Assembly (NCBI GenBank): GCA_022760335.1
Contig: JALEGE010000024.1
Location: 21,497 to 85,496, forward strand
Reading direction: 5' to 3'
DNA: 64,000 bases
Source of the DNA: Hyphomonadaceae bacterium
Lineage (GTDB): Bacteria > Pseudomonadota > Alphaproteobacteria > Caulobacterales > Hyphomonadaceae
This document shows, piece after piece, positions 20,826-30,388 of this stretch (its first letter is position 1; each line of letters opens with the position of its first letter). Both the position numbers and the translations under genes were made by a program. The notes below the pieces were generated by a model that saw nothing but the letters and a program-made list of their open reading frames with translations, did not search any database and was not told the DNA's origin.

Positions 20826-21729
20826 GATTTTGCCTTTCGTCCTGACCATGCTGGTCGCAGGCGCGTTGGCAGGTTTTGTCGCCGGTCTGTTCGGGATTGG
20901 CGGCGGTTTTGTCGTGGTGCCGACACTTGCTGCTGTATTTTCATTGCTGGCCGCCGACACTGATGCCGACGCGGTAGACAAGACCATGCACATGGCCATT
21001 GGCACCTCGCTGGCGACCATTATTTTCACCTCGATCAGATCGGTGCATTCGCACGCCAAGCGGGGCGCGGTCGATTTCGAGATCCTCAAGAGCTGGGCGC
21101 CCTATGTGGTGATCGGTGTGGCCATCGGTATGGCGTTGGCCCGTTTCATGGACGGGCGCGGGCTGAGCCTGCTCTTCGGCATTGGCGTTTTTGTCATGGC
21201 CTGGCATTTCCTGTTTCCGGTCCTCTCGCGCAGGGCACCGTTGACACCGACCATGCCAACCGGTGTGCTTCGGGGCGGGCTGGGCAGTTTCCTGGGCGGC
21301 TTTTGCGCCTTGCTCGGGATTGGCGGTGGAACGCCAGCCGTCCTGATCATGACACTCAGTGGCCAGCCCATTCACCGCGCCATCGCGACAGCGGCCGGTT
21401 TCGGGACCTTGATCGCCATTCCCGGCGCGATCGGCTCGGTCCTGATCGGACTTGGCGAGGAGGGATTGCCTTATGGCTCGGTCGGCTATGTGAACCTGAT
21501 CGCGCTGGCAGGCATTGCCGGCATGAGTGTGCTAACGGCCCCGCTCGGTGTTGCCGTGGCCCACAGTCTGGACCCCGGCCGTCTGCGCCGTGTGTTCGGC
21601 ATTTATTTGCTCGTCACATCCAGTCTCATGCTCTTCAATGCATTCGCACCTGAACGAAACAACGACTCGCCTGCGCTCCCGCACGCAACAGCAATCCAAT
21701 CGCAAGGAGGAATTGAAAGTGGCATATGA
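20815..21729 (+). CDS. TSUP (TauE/SafE) family permease
   Basis: MLIEILPFVLTMLVAGALAGFVAGLFGIGGGFVVVPTLAAVF; second GIGGG repeat; overlaps the dipeptidase. Confidence 0.9.
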   Translation: MLIEILPFVLTMLVAGALAGFVAGLFGIGGGFVVVPTLAAVFSLLAADTDADAVDKTMHMAIGTSLATIIFTSIRSVHSHAKRGAVDFEILKSWAPYVVIGVAIGMALARFMDGRGLSLLFGIGVFVMAWHFLFPVLSRRAPLTPTMPTGVLRGGLGSFLGGFCALLGIGGGTPAVLIMTLSGQPIHRAIATAAGFGTLIAIPGAIGSVLIGLGEEGLPYGSVGYVNLIALAGIAGMSVLTAPLGVAVAHSLDPGRLRRVFGIYLLVTSSLMLFNAFAPERNNDSPALPHATAIQSQGGIESGI

Positions 21730-22876
21730 CATTTCCAGACGCAGGCTCTTCGGGACCGGGCTTGCAGGTCTCGGGCTCGCCGGCTGTGCATCGACCGGCG
21801 CGACTTCACTTTCCACGGCAACAGAGGCCGCCTTTCCGCCTGGCGCGGCAGAGCCGGACATATTCGGCCCGCCCGCAGGTCTCGCCATGCTGGCGCGCAA
21901 CGAAAATCCGTATGGTCCGGCACCTTCGGCTCTGAGCATGCTCAGCAAGGCGGCGGAAAAGGGGGCCTATTATACCTCCTTTGAAGCCATGGAGACCTTG
22001 GCGTCGCTGATCGCTGAGCGCCATGGGCTGGAGCCCGAGCAGATTGTGGTTACGACGGGGTCCGGAGAGGCGCTGAGCGCACTGGCGCTGATGTATGGGC
22101 CGAACGGACCGATTGTGGCCCCACGGCTGTTCTGGGACACGACCGCACTTTACGCCGCCAATCTGGGCCTTGCCAACATCCAGCGCGTCGCACTGACGCC
22201 AGATATGGGGATCGACCTGCCTGCTATCGAGGCCGCTGTCACGGCTGAAACCGGGATGGTGCAATTGTGCAATCCCAACAATCCGACAGCGCTCGTTCTG
22301 CCCGGAGAGACCATCCGTCCCGCCGTGGCGCGGATGTCGGAAAAGACAACCGTCGTGGTCGACGAGGCTTATATCGAACTGGCCGACGATCCGGCCGGAA
22401 CCACTTGCATTCCATTGGTGAAGGAAGGCAAGGACGTCATTATCACCCGCACCTTCTCGAAGATCTACGGCATGGCCGGCATTCGCGTTGGCTATACAAT
22501 CTCATCGGCCGAGACAGCTGAGAAGATCCGCGCGACGGCCATGTCCTGGACCCCATCGACCTCCTTTGCCGCAGCGATAGGCTGCTATGACGACGAGGCA
22601 TTCCTGCACATGTCGCGGCGCAAGATTGTCGAGGCAAGAGAGATGGTGACAACAACCCTGGATACGCTTGGGCTGACCTATCTGCCCTCGCAGACAAACT
22701 TCGTGTATTTCCAGAGCGGCAAACCCGCCAATGATGTGCAGGCGGCCCTGCTCGAAAAGCAAATCGCCATCCGCGGACAATATATGGATTACACGTCCTG
22801 GAGCCGCGTCTCCATGGGCAAACTGGAGGATGTTGAACGATTCTGCCGCGCCTTGCCCGCGGTGATCGGTGCATAG
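21719..22876 (+). CDS. Tat-signal-bearing histidinol-phosphate-aminotransferase-like PLP enzyme
   Basis: GTG start with AGGAGG upstream; SRRRLFGTGLAGLGLAGCAS; LARNENPYGPAPSAL, NPNNPTALVLP, TRTFSKIYGMAGIRVGY. Confidence 0.85.
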   Translation: MAYDISRRRLFGTGLAGLGLAGCASTGATSLSTATEAAFPPGAAEPDIFGPPAGLAMLARNENPYGPAPSALSMLSKAAEKGAYYTSFEAMETLASLIAERHGLEPEQIVVTTGSGEALSALALMYGPNGPIVAPRLFWDTTALYAANLGLANIQRVALTPDMGIDLPAIEAAVTAETGMVQLCNPNNPTALVLPGETIRPAVARMSEKTTVVVDEAYIELADDPAGTTCIPLVKEGKDVIITRTFSKIYGMAGIRVGYTISSAETAEKIRATAMSWTPSTSFAAAIGCYDDEAFLHMSRRKIVEAREMVTTTLDTLGLTYLPSQTNFVYFQSGKPANDVQAALLEKQIAIRGQYMDYTSWSRVSMGKLEDVERFCRALPAVIGA

Positions 22877-23152
22877 ATCGGCTGCCCCGGCATCCGGAAG
22901 ACAGCTCCGGATGCCGGTGGAAGTTGAATATCGACCCCGCCTCTAGCAGCAAATATTGCCAAACTCGTCAGGCGGCGAGGTGCCCGCGACACTCTGTGAG
23001 GGCGGCGCTTGTAGTGACTTGAACCTGGTGCGCAGCGCTCGATGCATCTCCAATGATTGAAAAGATCGCGGGAGAGGCATGGGGCGCGCTTTCCTGTTTG
23101 TCTCCGTATCGCTTCGCTCAGATGAGACGCGCTCATGGCTGTAGAGCTGCTG

Positions 23153-23230
23153 CAGCCCTGAGCGCGATCCATGTGAGGGCGAAGCCCGATACGGGATCAA
23201 AACAAAGACTCAGCCCTGAGCGCGATCCAT
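23153..23230. repeat. 20-bp direct repeat CAGCCCTGAGCGCGATCCAT (23153-23172 and 23211-23230) in an intergenic region
   Basis: Two exact copies 58 bp apart. Confidence 0.75.
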
Positions 23231-23390
23231 CGCGAAGGGCGCCAGGTCGAAGTGGGGATCCAACAAGGAAAACCGGCCCTCGTCCTTCGACTTCGCTCAG
23301 GATGAGGGCTGTGATGTAGCAAGCTAAACACAACCGGCTCCAGCTGAGCCGTGCCGCCATGTTCGGCCAAGCCAAATCCCAGAAATGGAA

Positions 23391-23426
23391 ACAGGGGAAC
23401 AGCTAAGGCCGTTCCCCTGTTTTTTA
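23391..23426 (+). terminator. Rho-independent terminator
   Basis: ACAGGGGAAC-agctaaggcc-GTTCCCCTGT followed by a T-run; between convergent genes. Confidence 0.85.
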
Positions 23427-23475
23427 GTACTATGGCAGAGAATCTTGCGCTACTTTTAGCAGCACATGCCACACT

Positions 23476-26136
23476 TTAGAATTCGGCGCTGACGCGGGCA
23501 TAGTAGAAGCCACCCTGCCAATCGACGATCAGCCCCGATTCATAGACCCGGCCACAGCAGGCATCGCCGATCGATTTGTCGGCCTCATCGGGATATTCGT
23601 CAAAGACGTTACGCGCTCCCAGAGACAGCTTGACCAGGTCCGTCGCCTGCCAGCTACCTTCAAGGTCGATCATTACGACCGGATCGTACTCCTGGATGTT
23701 GCCATCCGCACCGCCGCTGTCGGAATTCTCGTGGCTGCCATAATAATTGGCGCGCCCGAGAACGGTGAATGATCCGAACTCATGTGTCGCCGTGATTGCG
23801 CTACGCCACTTCGGATCATAATTCTCGAAATCATAGCGGCTTTCGGCATTGAAGAGATCCGTCACATCGCCGTCGAACTCGGTTTGGTTATAGTTCAGCG
23901 ACCCGACGAAGCTGGTGTTCGAGCCGTCATAGAATGAGGTCGAGTAGGTTCCCACAACATCAACACCTTGCGTTGTCGTGTCGAAGGCATTGGTGAAGTA
24001 GAATACACCGCCGATCGATTCCGCGCCGACAACACCGGCATCGACCAAAGCGACATAGTTGTCATACGCCACTCCAGTGGTTGGATCAGAGGAGACGTCC
24101 TGGGTCGAGATGGCGTTCACACGGTCTTCGAGGTCGATCTGGTAGGCGTCCACCGTCAACGTGAAGGCATCCCAGTTGGTCGTTAAGCCAAGTGTGTAGT
24201 TGGTCGACTTTTCAGGCTCCAGCGGCGTCGCACCGAGGGCCTGGGCAACCGGGCCGCCGGCCGGGAAGAGGCCGGTCGCGACCGGGAAGCCGTTCGGCAG
24301 GCGGGTCGAGACATTGGTCGTACCCTGCTGTCCGGGCGTCGGAGCCCGGAACCCGGTACCAACTGACCCGCGAACCGCGAAGTTCGGCGTGAACTCATAC
24401 CGGCCAGCGACCTTCCAGACCACTTCGGAATCGAAGTCCGAATAATCCTCAAACCGCACCGCGCCCTGCAGGAAGAGGGCATCCGTCACATCCGCGCTGA
24501 CATCGATATAGGCGGCATAGGAATCACGGGTGTATTCGCCCGAAAATTCCGGCGAGTAACCCGGGAAACCATTCGAGCCGACCCCGACCACCCGGTAAAC
24601 CGGCTCAAGCCCGGGGATGCCGTCGTCTTCAATGCCATCTCCGTCCGAATCGTTCTCGGTGTAGTTGGCACAGTCCAGGTCAGCGATCCCGGCACCGGCA
24701 GCTGTCGGCAAGTAGGTATCGGTACAGAAATCCCAGGGATCCACACCGGCATAAGGGCCTGCCGCATAGGAGGCCATATCCCCACCAACCAGTTCGTAGG
24801 ATTCATCCATATAACTGAGACCGAACGCGAAAAGCAGCGGGCTGGAAAACCCTACTTCAAAGGACTGGCCGAAATCCGCCTGGAACTGGAGTTCCTCGTT
24901 GATCAGATCGCCGGGATTGAAGCTCGTTGGCGACATGTTGCCGAGAGACGGGTTTACCGTATTCTTCAGCGTGTAGGAGATCTCATTCGAGCCGAAGCGG
25001 CCGGATAAATCCCAGGTGAAGCCACCTTCGGTCTCCCCCTTGATCCCGCCAAGCAGGGAGTAGTCCGTCACCTCACCGAAAAAGCGCGGCGTGAAACCGC
25101 CTGGAAAGAAGAATAGCGGCGACCATAGCGAACCATCCTCGAGGCGGAGATTCTCAATCGTGCCATTTCCGGGAAAACGGTAGAAGAAGCTGCCATCGGC
25201 TTCCGATGTCGAATAGTTTCCGAAGCTGTAGAGTTCAGCAAAGCCCAGATCATAGCCGGCATTGTAGAACAGCCGGAAGCCGCTGGATTCCGGCTGCCCC
25301 CAAGGCTGGACGACGTCGCCGAAACCGATATTCGCGTCCGGCAGGCCGGCCGTATAGGTGTCGATGTCATAGCCGGCCACCATGGTGTTGATCGGACCTG
25401 GAAAGGCCGGGTTATTCGGATCGGTACAGGCCCAGAGTTCGCAATAGGGCTCTGACCGGCTCGTCGCCTCGGCATCGGAGTATTCGGCCGAAATACTGAG
25501 GAAGCCGTCCTCACCAATTGGCAGGCCGATATTGCCGGCCACGATGTACTCCGTGCCGTCGCCTTCATAGTACTGGCCAGTTTGAGCCGTTAGCGTAACG
25601 CCTTCGGCATTGTCCTTCAGGATGAAATTGATGACACCGGCAATGGCGTCGGAGCCATACTGAGCAGCTGCACCATCGCGCAGAACTTCAACGGATTTGA
25701 GCGCCGTGGACGGGATGGTCGCAAGGTCAGGACCCTGCGTGCCGGATCCGCCAATCGACACCAGAGCCGCACGATGGCGCCGCTTGGAGTTGACAAGCAC
25801 AAGAGTCTTGTCGGTCGGCAGGCCGCGCAGCGAGGCTGGACGGATGAAGGTACCGCCATCCGATATAGGCTGGCGGGCCAGCGTATAGGACGGCACGAGC
25901 GTCTTCAGGACATCATTGGTATCGATGAATGAAACAGCATCAATCGCCTCTTCGTTGAAGACGTCGATTGGTACCGGACTATCAGAGACTGTGCGCGGCT
26001 GACCGCGACCGCCGGTGACGACAATGGTCTCCTGTACGGATTCTTCATCCGCAGGAGCCTGTTGTGCGTGTACCGGACTGGCAAAGGCAGCTGCGGCGAT
26101 ACCGCAGAGCAGGATACACTTGAATGAACTTCGCAT
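23476..26136 (-). CDS. TonB-dependent receptor
   Basis: Signal peptide, plug ETIVVTGGRGQPRTVSDSPVPIDVF..., C-terminal GGFYYARVSAEF. Confidence 0.9.
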   Translation of the reverse strand: MRSSFKCILLCGIAAAAFASPVHAQQAPADEESVQETIVVTGGRGQPRTVSDSPVPIDVFNEEAIDAVSFIDTNDVLKTLVPSYTLARQPISDGGTFIRPASLRGLPTDKTLVLVNSKRRHRAALVSIGGSGTQGPDLATIPSTALKSVEVLRDGAAAQYGSDAIAGVINFILKDNAEGVTLTAQTGQYYEGDGTEYIVAGNIGLPIGEDGFLSISAEYSDAEATSRSEPYCELWACTDPNNPAFPGPINTMVAGYDIDTYTAGLPDANIGFGDVVQPWGQPESSGFRLFYNAGYDLGFAELYSFGNYSTSEADGSFFYRFPGNGTIENLRLEDGSLWSPLFFFPGGFTPRFFGEVTDYSLLGGIKGETEGGFTWDLSGRFGSNEISYTLKNTVNPSLGNMSPTSFNPGDLINEELQFQADFGQSFEVGFSSPLLFAFGLSYMDESYELVGGDMASYAAGPYAGVDPWDFCTDTYLPTAAGAGIADLDCANYTENDSDGDGIEDDGIPGLEPVYRVVGVGSNGFPGYSPEFSGEYTRDSYAAYIDVSADVTDALFLQGAVRFEDYSDFDSEVVWKVAGRYEFTPNFAVRGSVGTGFRAPTPGQQGTTNVSTRLPNGFPVATGLFPAGGPVAQALGATPLEPEKSTNYTLGLTTNWDAFTLTVDAYQIDLEDRVNAISTQDVSSDPTTGVAYDNYVALVDAGVVGAESIGGVFYFTNAFDTTTQGVDVVGTYSTSFYDGSNTSFVGSLNYNQTEFDGDVTDLFNAESRYDFENYDPKWRSAITATHEFGSFTVLGRANYYGSHENSDSGGADGNIQEYDPVVMIDLEGSWQATDLVKLSLGARNVFDEYPDEADKSIGDACCGRVYESGLIVDWQGGFYYARVSAEF

Positions 26137-26486
26137 TGAATTTCCCCGGATTTTGCAGGATTCCGACTGTGGGAAGCGTCATAAGTTCAGCCGCAATGCA
26201 GCCCTGAGCAGGCTGTCATTGTGGCGACATACGAGCCGTACAGTCGTTGATTGAACAAGATTTGATCTCAAACCGGCACGCTTAGCGTTTAAGCGTCCTG
26301 TGGCCCCTCAATGAGCCCGGTTTATGGTTCGCCGTTGAACGCTGCCAATCGAGACGAATGTAACGCATGCGTAAATAAGGCGGCTGTTACAGATGAACTG
26401 CTTTTACTGCTTCAGCCTAAGTTTTGTGCGTCGCAACATAATGCAGGGTCAGAATTCTCGCAGTCGCGAATGCCGACAAGCATGTC

Positions 26487-27134
26487 TCAGTTCTGATCCC
26501 GATATGATCTGGCAGTTCCGGCGAGGCCAATGACCGTCTTGGCAATGTCGAGCACGGTTCGCCCCTGCGTCATGGCCAGCCGTCGCATAGTCTCATAGGC
26601 ATCTGCTTCCCTCAGACCTTGCTGTTCCATGAGCAAGCCCTTTGCACGTTCTATGGTCTTGCGCGCGGACAGTGCATTTTTCGACTCGATGACTTCCTTC
26701 TGCAGGGCGGACAAGATCCGGTACCGCTCAAGCGCTGCCTCACAGATCAATGCAATTCTGTCGGGAGCCAGGCCGGCAACGACAAAGGCGCTGGCACCTT
26801 TACGTACATACTGGCCGACCGCAGTGGAGGATGCACTGTCGACGAAGATCACGACAGGCAGTGTCAGTGCATTGACAATGGTTTCGAAAGCCCTGGCAAA
26901 ATCGTCAGCAGGTCTGTCAGCACCGAGAATGACAAGGTCTGCGGCACTTTTTTGCGCCTGGTTGATGATGATACCGGGTTCCAGTCGATCGATGACAAAA
27001 ACCGCGCGTACGGCATCAAGTCCCGATACAAGAACCTGCCGGCGTACTTCTGTGGGATCGGCCACAAGCACGGTCTTGTCCGACAAGGCTCGTTGATCGA
27101 GCGGGATTTCCGGAGGTGTGTGCATCGGTTGCAA
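26487..27134 (-). CDS. ANTAR-domain regulator with (pseudo)receiver domain, AmiR/NasT type
   Basis: ANTAR ARKTIERAKGLLMEQQGLREADAYETMRRLAMTQGRTVLDIAKTVI; N-terminal receiver-like fold. Confidence 0.85.
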   Translation of the reverse strand: MQPMHTPPEIPLDQRALSDKTVLVADPTEVRRQVLVSGLDAVRAVFVIDRLEPGIIINQAQKSAADLVILGADRPADDFARAFETIVNALTLPVVIFVDSASSTAVGQYVRKGASAFVVAGLAPDRIALICEAALERYRILSALQKEVIESKNALSARKTIERAKGLLMEQQGLREADAYETMRRLAMTQGRTVLDIAKTVIGLAGTARSYRDQN

Positions 27135-27333
27135 GTCTTGTTGAGGTCACTCAAGAAATCGTCACCGCTTCATATTGGAAAGCCCTTTTCGCACCACGAT
27201 GATTGGGAAATTGAACATTGACAATTTTATGTTCACTGTTGCCAGTACAACAGTCAGCGGTATTTTCATGTGCCAACGATACAGGACGTATAAGGATCGT
27301 TTCAAAGAGGGCAGAAGAACATGCTCCGTCGCT

Positions 27334-27533
27334 CATGTCTCGCTGGAAAACGCAGAGGCCTATGCGATCTGGGTCGGCGCAGCCTGCCCGACCCCGAAGC
27401 GGAGTATGAATATGCCGCGCGCGCTGGACGTGTCGGCGCTGACTATGCCCGGGGTGATGGTCTGACGCCCGGCGGCCAGCACAGAGCCAATACCTGGCAC
27501 GGCGTTTTCGCCTTCGTGGTCTATGGCGCGCGT
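27334..27533 (+). pseudogene. Frameshifted remnant of a formylglycine-generating-enzyme/SUMF1-family protein
   Basis: HVSLENAEAYAIWVGAACPTP in one frame continues as PEAEYEYAARAGRVGADYARGDGLTPGGQHRANTWHGVF in another. Confidence 0.75.
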
Positions 27534-27729
27534 TGAAGGGCGCCTCTCCTGACAGCGCCTTCGATTTTGAACTTCACCCACCTGCTTGTAGTGCGCCCCA
27601 GAACTGGTCGTTGTTGCTATGGAATTGATAAGGTCTCACCTTTGGTGTTTGCTCTGCAAGAATTCCTTCAGCAACGGAATTCCGGTTGGCTTGAGTCACC
27701 GCTGATCCATCACGCCCCGGGGATTATCC

Positions 27730-30291
27730 GTGTTCAACTGGCCTGGAAAATCCAATAGCGACGAGATGTTTCATCCAGCGGCGCTGCACATGCTGGATGT
27801 CGGCGCCTGCGCACTGGAGCTTGGCTTCCCACGCCAGGTTCGGGATCTGGGGGACGAGGTCTGCAATGCGCTCGGCCTTCTCATCGCCGTGCACGACCTT
27901 GGTAAATTCTCGAATGCGTTTCGGTCACAAATACGCGATGGGGCACGACCGCCATCATGGGCGCGCCATTGGGAACTCAGCGATGTGCTTTTTGATGAAC
28001 ATGACGCCCTCTTTGCGGAGGCCTTCAATCAGCACCCCAAAGACTCCGGAACGCTCGGCCGCCGACATCGGAGCGTTCGCAAGCAATTCTACAAAGCCGT
28101 GGCCTGGCACCACGGGCGCGTTTCCAGTGGGGGAGAACACTCCGCCCAGCTGAAGTATATCGGCGAAGATGCGCTTGCCGATTCGAAGGGGTTCCTTGAG
28201 CTGGCCATACCGCTGTTCGGTGGCATGGACTTGTCCAGGCTGGAGCTGGCACAGGCGAAAACGCTGTCCTGGCTTGTGAACGGACTGACCTCACGCGCGG
28301 ACTGGCTCGCCTCAAATACCACTTGGTTTCCCTTTCAGACCGAGCCCATTGCGCTTGATACGTACTGGAACATCGCCCGTGAGCGCGCCCGCATCGCAGC
28401 AAGGGAATCCGGCCTGGCAGGCGCATCGCCATCGGCGTCTCTTAGCGGGAGCACGCTGGTCGGTGGGCACGAACTTCGGCCCATGCAGGCCGCCGTGGAG
28501 GCGGCCGAGTTGCCTGATGGCCCCGTCCTCGCCCTGATTGAGGATGCGACCGGGTCGGGCAAGACGGAGGCGGCGTTGATGCTCGCCCATCGCATGATGC
28601 AGGCGGGCAAAGGAAAGGGGCTGTTCTTCGCCCTGCCGACAACTGCAACGGCCGATAGCATGTTCGCCAGGATGGAAGGTCAGGTCCGATCGCTGTTCGA
28701 TGGCACGCCATCGCTCTCCCTTGCTCATGGCAGGGCCTGGCTGAACGACAGATTTGCAGAACTGAAAGGTGCCCGGGTGAGCGGATCTCCCGAAGCCTCG
28801 TGCGCAGAATGGCTGGCGGCTGACCGCCGCCGGGCGCTTTTCGCCGAAATTGGCGTGGGGACGGTGGACCAGGCTCTTATGGGCGTCCTTCCGACACGTT
28901 TCCAGGCGATGCGACTGGCCGCGCTCTCTGAACGGATCATCATTGTCGATGAAGCTGCCTTTGGTCCTTATATGGCGCGGGAGGCGGAAGCGCTGCTTGA
29001 AGCGCAGGCGGCGTTCGGCGGTTCCGCGATAGTCATGACGGCGACCCTGCCGCTAGCCCTGCGCAAGAGATATGCCGCGAGCTTTGCGCGTGGGGCGGAC
29101 GCGGCCGTTAAGGACCTGGATGATGCGAGTTGGCCAGCGCTCAGCCTCGTATCGAAGCACGGTGTTTCCCAGACATCCGTGACGCCAGTCTCGGCTACGT
29201 GTCGATCGGTCAAGGTTCGACGGCTTGCCGATCGGGAAGCCGCACTGAACTTGCTTGCTGATGCGGCCAGCAAGGGTGCGGCCTGCATCTGGGTGCGAAA
29301 CGCGGTGGACGAGGCGGTCGATGCGACCCTGGCGCTCCGGGCACGGGGTATCGAGGCCGACCTCCTCCATGCCCGCTTCACCCTGTATGACAGGGCCAAG
29401 CGGGAGGCCGATATGCTGCGGCTTTATGGCAAGGACCGCGCGCCACGCCCTGGGCGCGTTCTGGTCGCAACGCAGGTCATCGAAAGCTCGCTTGACCTCG
29501 ATGCCGACGTGATGGTCAGCGATCTGGCCCCCATGGACAGTCTGATCCAGCGCGCAGGCCGGCTTTGGCGGCACATGGACAGACGCCCGGCCGATGAGCG
29601 CGCGACAGCCAAGTCGGTTCTCCACATCCTGTCACCTGATCCTGGCATGGTCACCTCGAACTGGCTTGAACCCACGCTTGGAAAGGGCGCCTGGGTCTAT
29701 CCAGCCGATCACCAGTGGCGCACGGCAAACATGCTGTTTCGTGAAGGCGAGATCAGGACGCCGGAACGGTTGCGATCGCTGATGGAGGCTGTCTATGGAG
29801 AGGAAGGCGACATTGCCGAAATGCCTGAACGGCTTTGCGCGGCCGAACAGGAAGCCGAAGGCCAACGGTTCGGTGAACGCAGCTCTGCGAACATGAACGT
29901 GATCGAGCTGTCGAGAGGCTTTTCCTCGGTCAGCAATGGCCTCAGCCAGGATGACCCGGCTGTCGGCACGCGGCTGGGCGAACCCCAGATACCTCTGAAG
30001 CTTTACCGGATGGAGGCCGATGGGCCGGTCTGGTGGTCGGGCCGCGCAGGCCGCCGCGATGAGGCGCTGAGCACGATCCAGCTTCGCGAGACCCTGTTTA
30101 ACCGGAACATCGGTGCGGACCAGCGCGGTACGATCCCGGGCGAAGCCGAACCGCTGGTGGCAGACTGGAAAGACTGGCAGCGCGCCGAAGGCCTCGTGGC
30201 GCGGGTGAATGACGATGGCAGCCTGGAAGGGCTGCCGGGCTTGCATTATTCGCCGGAGGCTGGTTTAAATGTGGTCCCGTTATCGGGCTGA
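27730..30291 (+). CDS. cas3: Type I-E Cas3 HD nuclease-helicase
   Basis: HD motifs (HPAALHMLDV, AVHDLGKF, AWHHGRV), Walker A DATGSGKTEAAL, motif VI SLIQRAGRLWRH; DExH box reads DEAA. Confidence 0.93.
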   Translation: MFNWPGKSNSDEMFHPAALHMLDVGACALELGFPRQVRDLGDEVCNALGLLIAVHDLGKFSNAFRSQIRDGARPPSWARHWELSDVLFDEHDALFAEAFNQHPKDSGTLGRRHRSVRKQFYKAVAWHHGRVSSGGEHSAQLKYIGEDALADSKGFLELAIPLFGGMDLSRLELAQAKTLSWLVNGLTSRADWLASNTTWFPFQTEPIALDTYWNIARERARIAARESGLAGASPSASLSGSTLVGGHELRPMQAAVEAAELPDGPVLALIEDATGSGKTEAALMLAHRMMQAGKGKGLFFALPTTATADSMFARMEGQVRSLFDGTPSLSLAHGRAWLNDRFAELKGARVSGSPEASCAEWLAADRRRALFAEIGVGTVDQALMGVLPTRFQAMRLAALSERIIIVDEAAFGPYMAREAEALLEAQAAFGGSAIVMTATLPLALRKRYAASFARGADAAVKDLDDASWPALSLVSKHGVSQTSVTPVSATCRSVKVRRLADREAALNLLADAASKGAACIWVRNAVDEAVDATLALRARGIEADLLHARFTLYDRAKREADMLRLYGKDRAPRPGRVLVATQVIESSLDLDADVMVSDLAPMDSLIQRAGRLWRHMDRRPADERATAKSVLHILSPDPGMVTSNWLEPTLGKGAWVYPADHQWRTANMLFREGEIRTPERLRSLMEAVYGEEGDIAEMPERLCAAEQEAEGQRFGERSSANMNVIELSRGFSSVSNGLSQDDPAVGTRLGEPQIPLKLYRMEADGPVWWSGRAGRRDEALSTIQLRETLFNRNIGADQRGTIPGEAEPLVADWKDWQRAEGLVARVNDDGSLEGLPGLHYSPEAGLNVVPLSG

Positions 30292-30295
30292 CCCA

Positions 30296-30367
30296 GTATG
30301 TCTGGGAGTCGCTTCGACAGTGGCTGTGTAGTCCCCCGCAACGCGGGGCTAAGGTATGTCTGGGAGT
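30296..30367 (+). repeat. 14-bp direct repeat GTATGTCTGGGAGT (30296-30309 and 30354-30367) flanking a degenerate CRISPR repeat
   Basis: Exact repeat read from sequence; second copy is directly downstream of the repeat-like hairpin. Confidence 0.85.
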
Positions 30368-30388
30368 TCAAGAGGGTTGACAAAGCCT
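30326..30388 (+). ncRNA. Putative repeat-derived regulatory RNA (CreA/CreR-like): degenerate repeat plus pseudo-spacer
   Basis: GTCCCCCGCAACGCGGGGCTAAG versus array repeat GTGTCCCCCGCACCTGCGGGGCTGAACCG; stem CCCCGC/GCGGGG retained; next bases match an upstream 14-mer. Confidence 0.55.

Noticed and set aside
27600-27730. Second target of the pseudo-spacer in the cas3 promoter
   Set aside because: Only a ~6-nt match (TCTGGG) was visible on the minus strand; not above chance.
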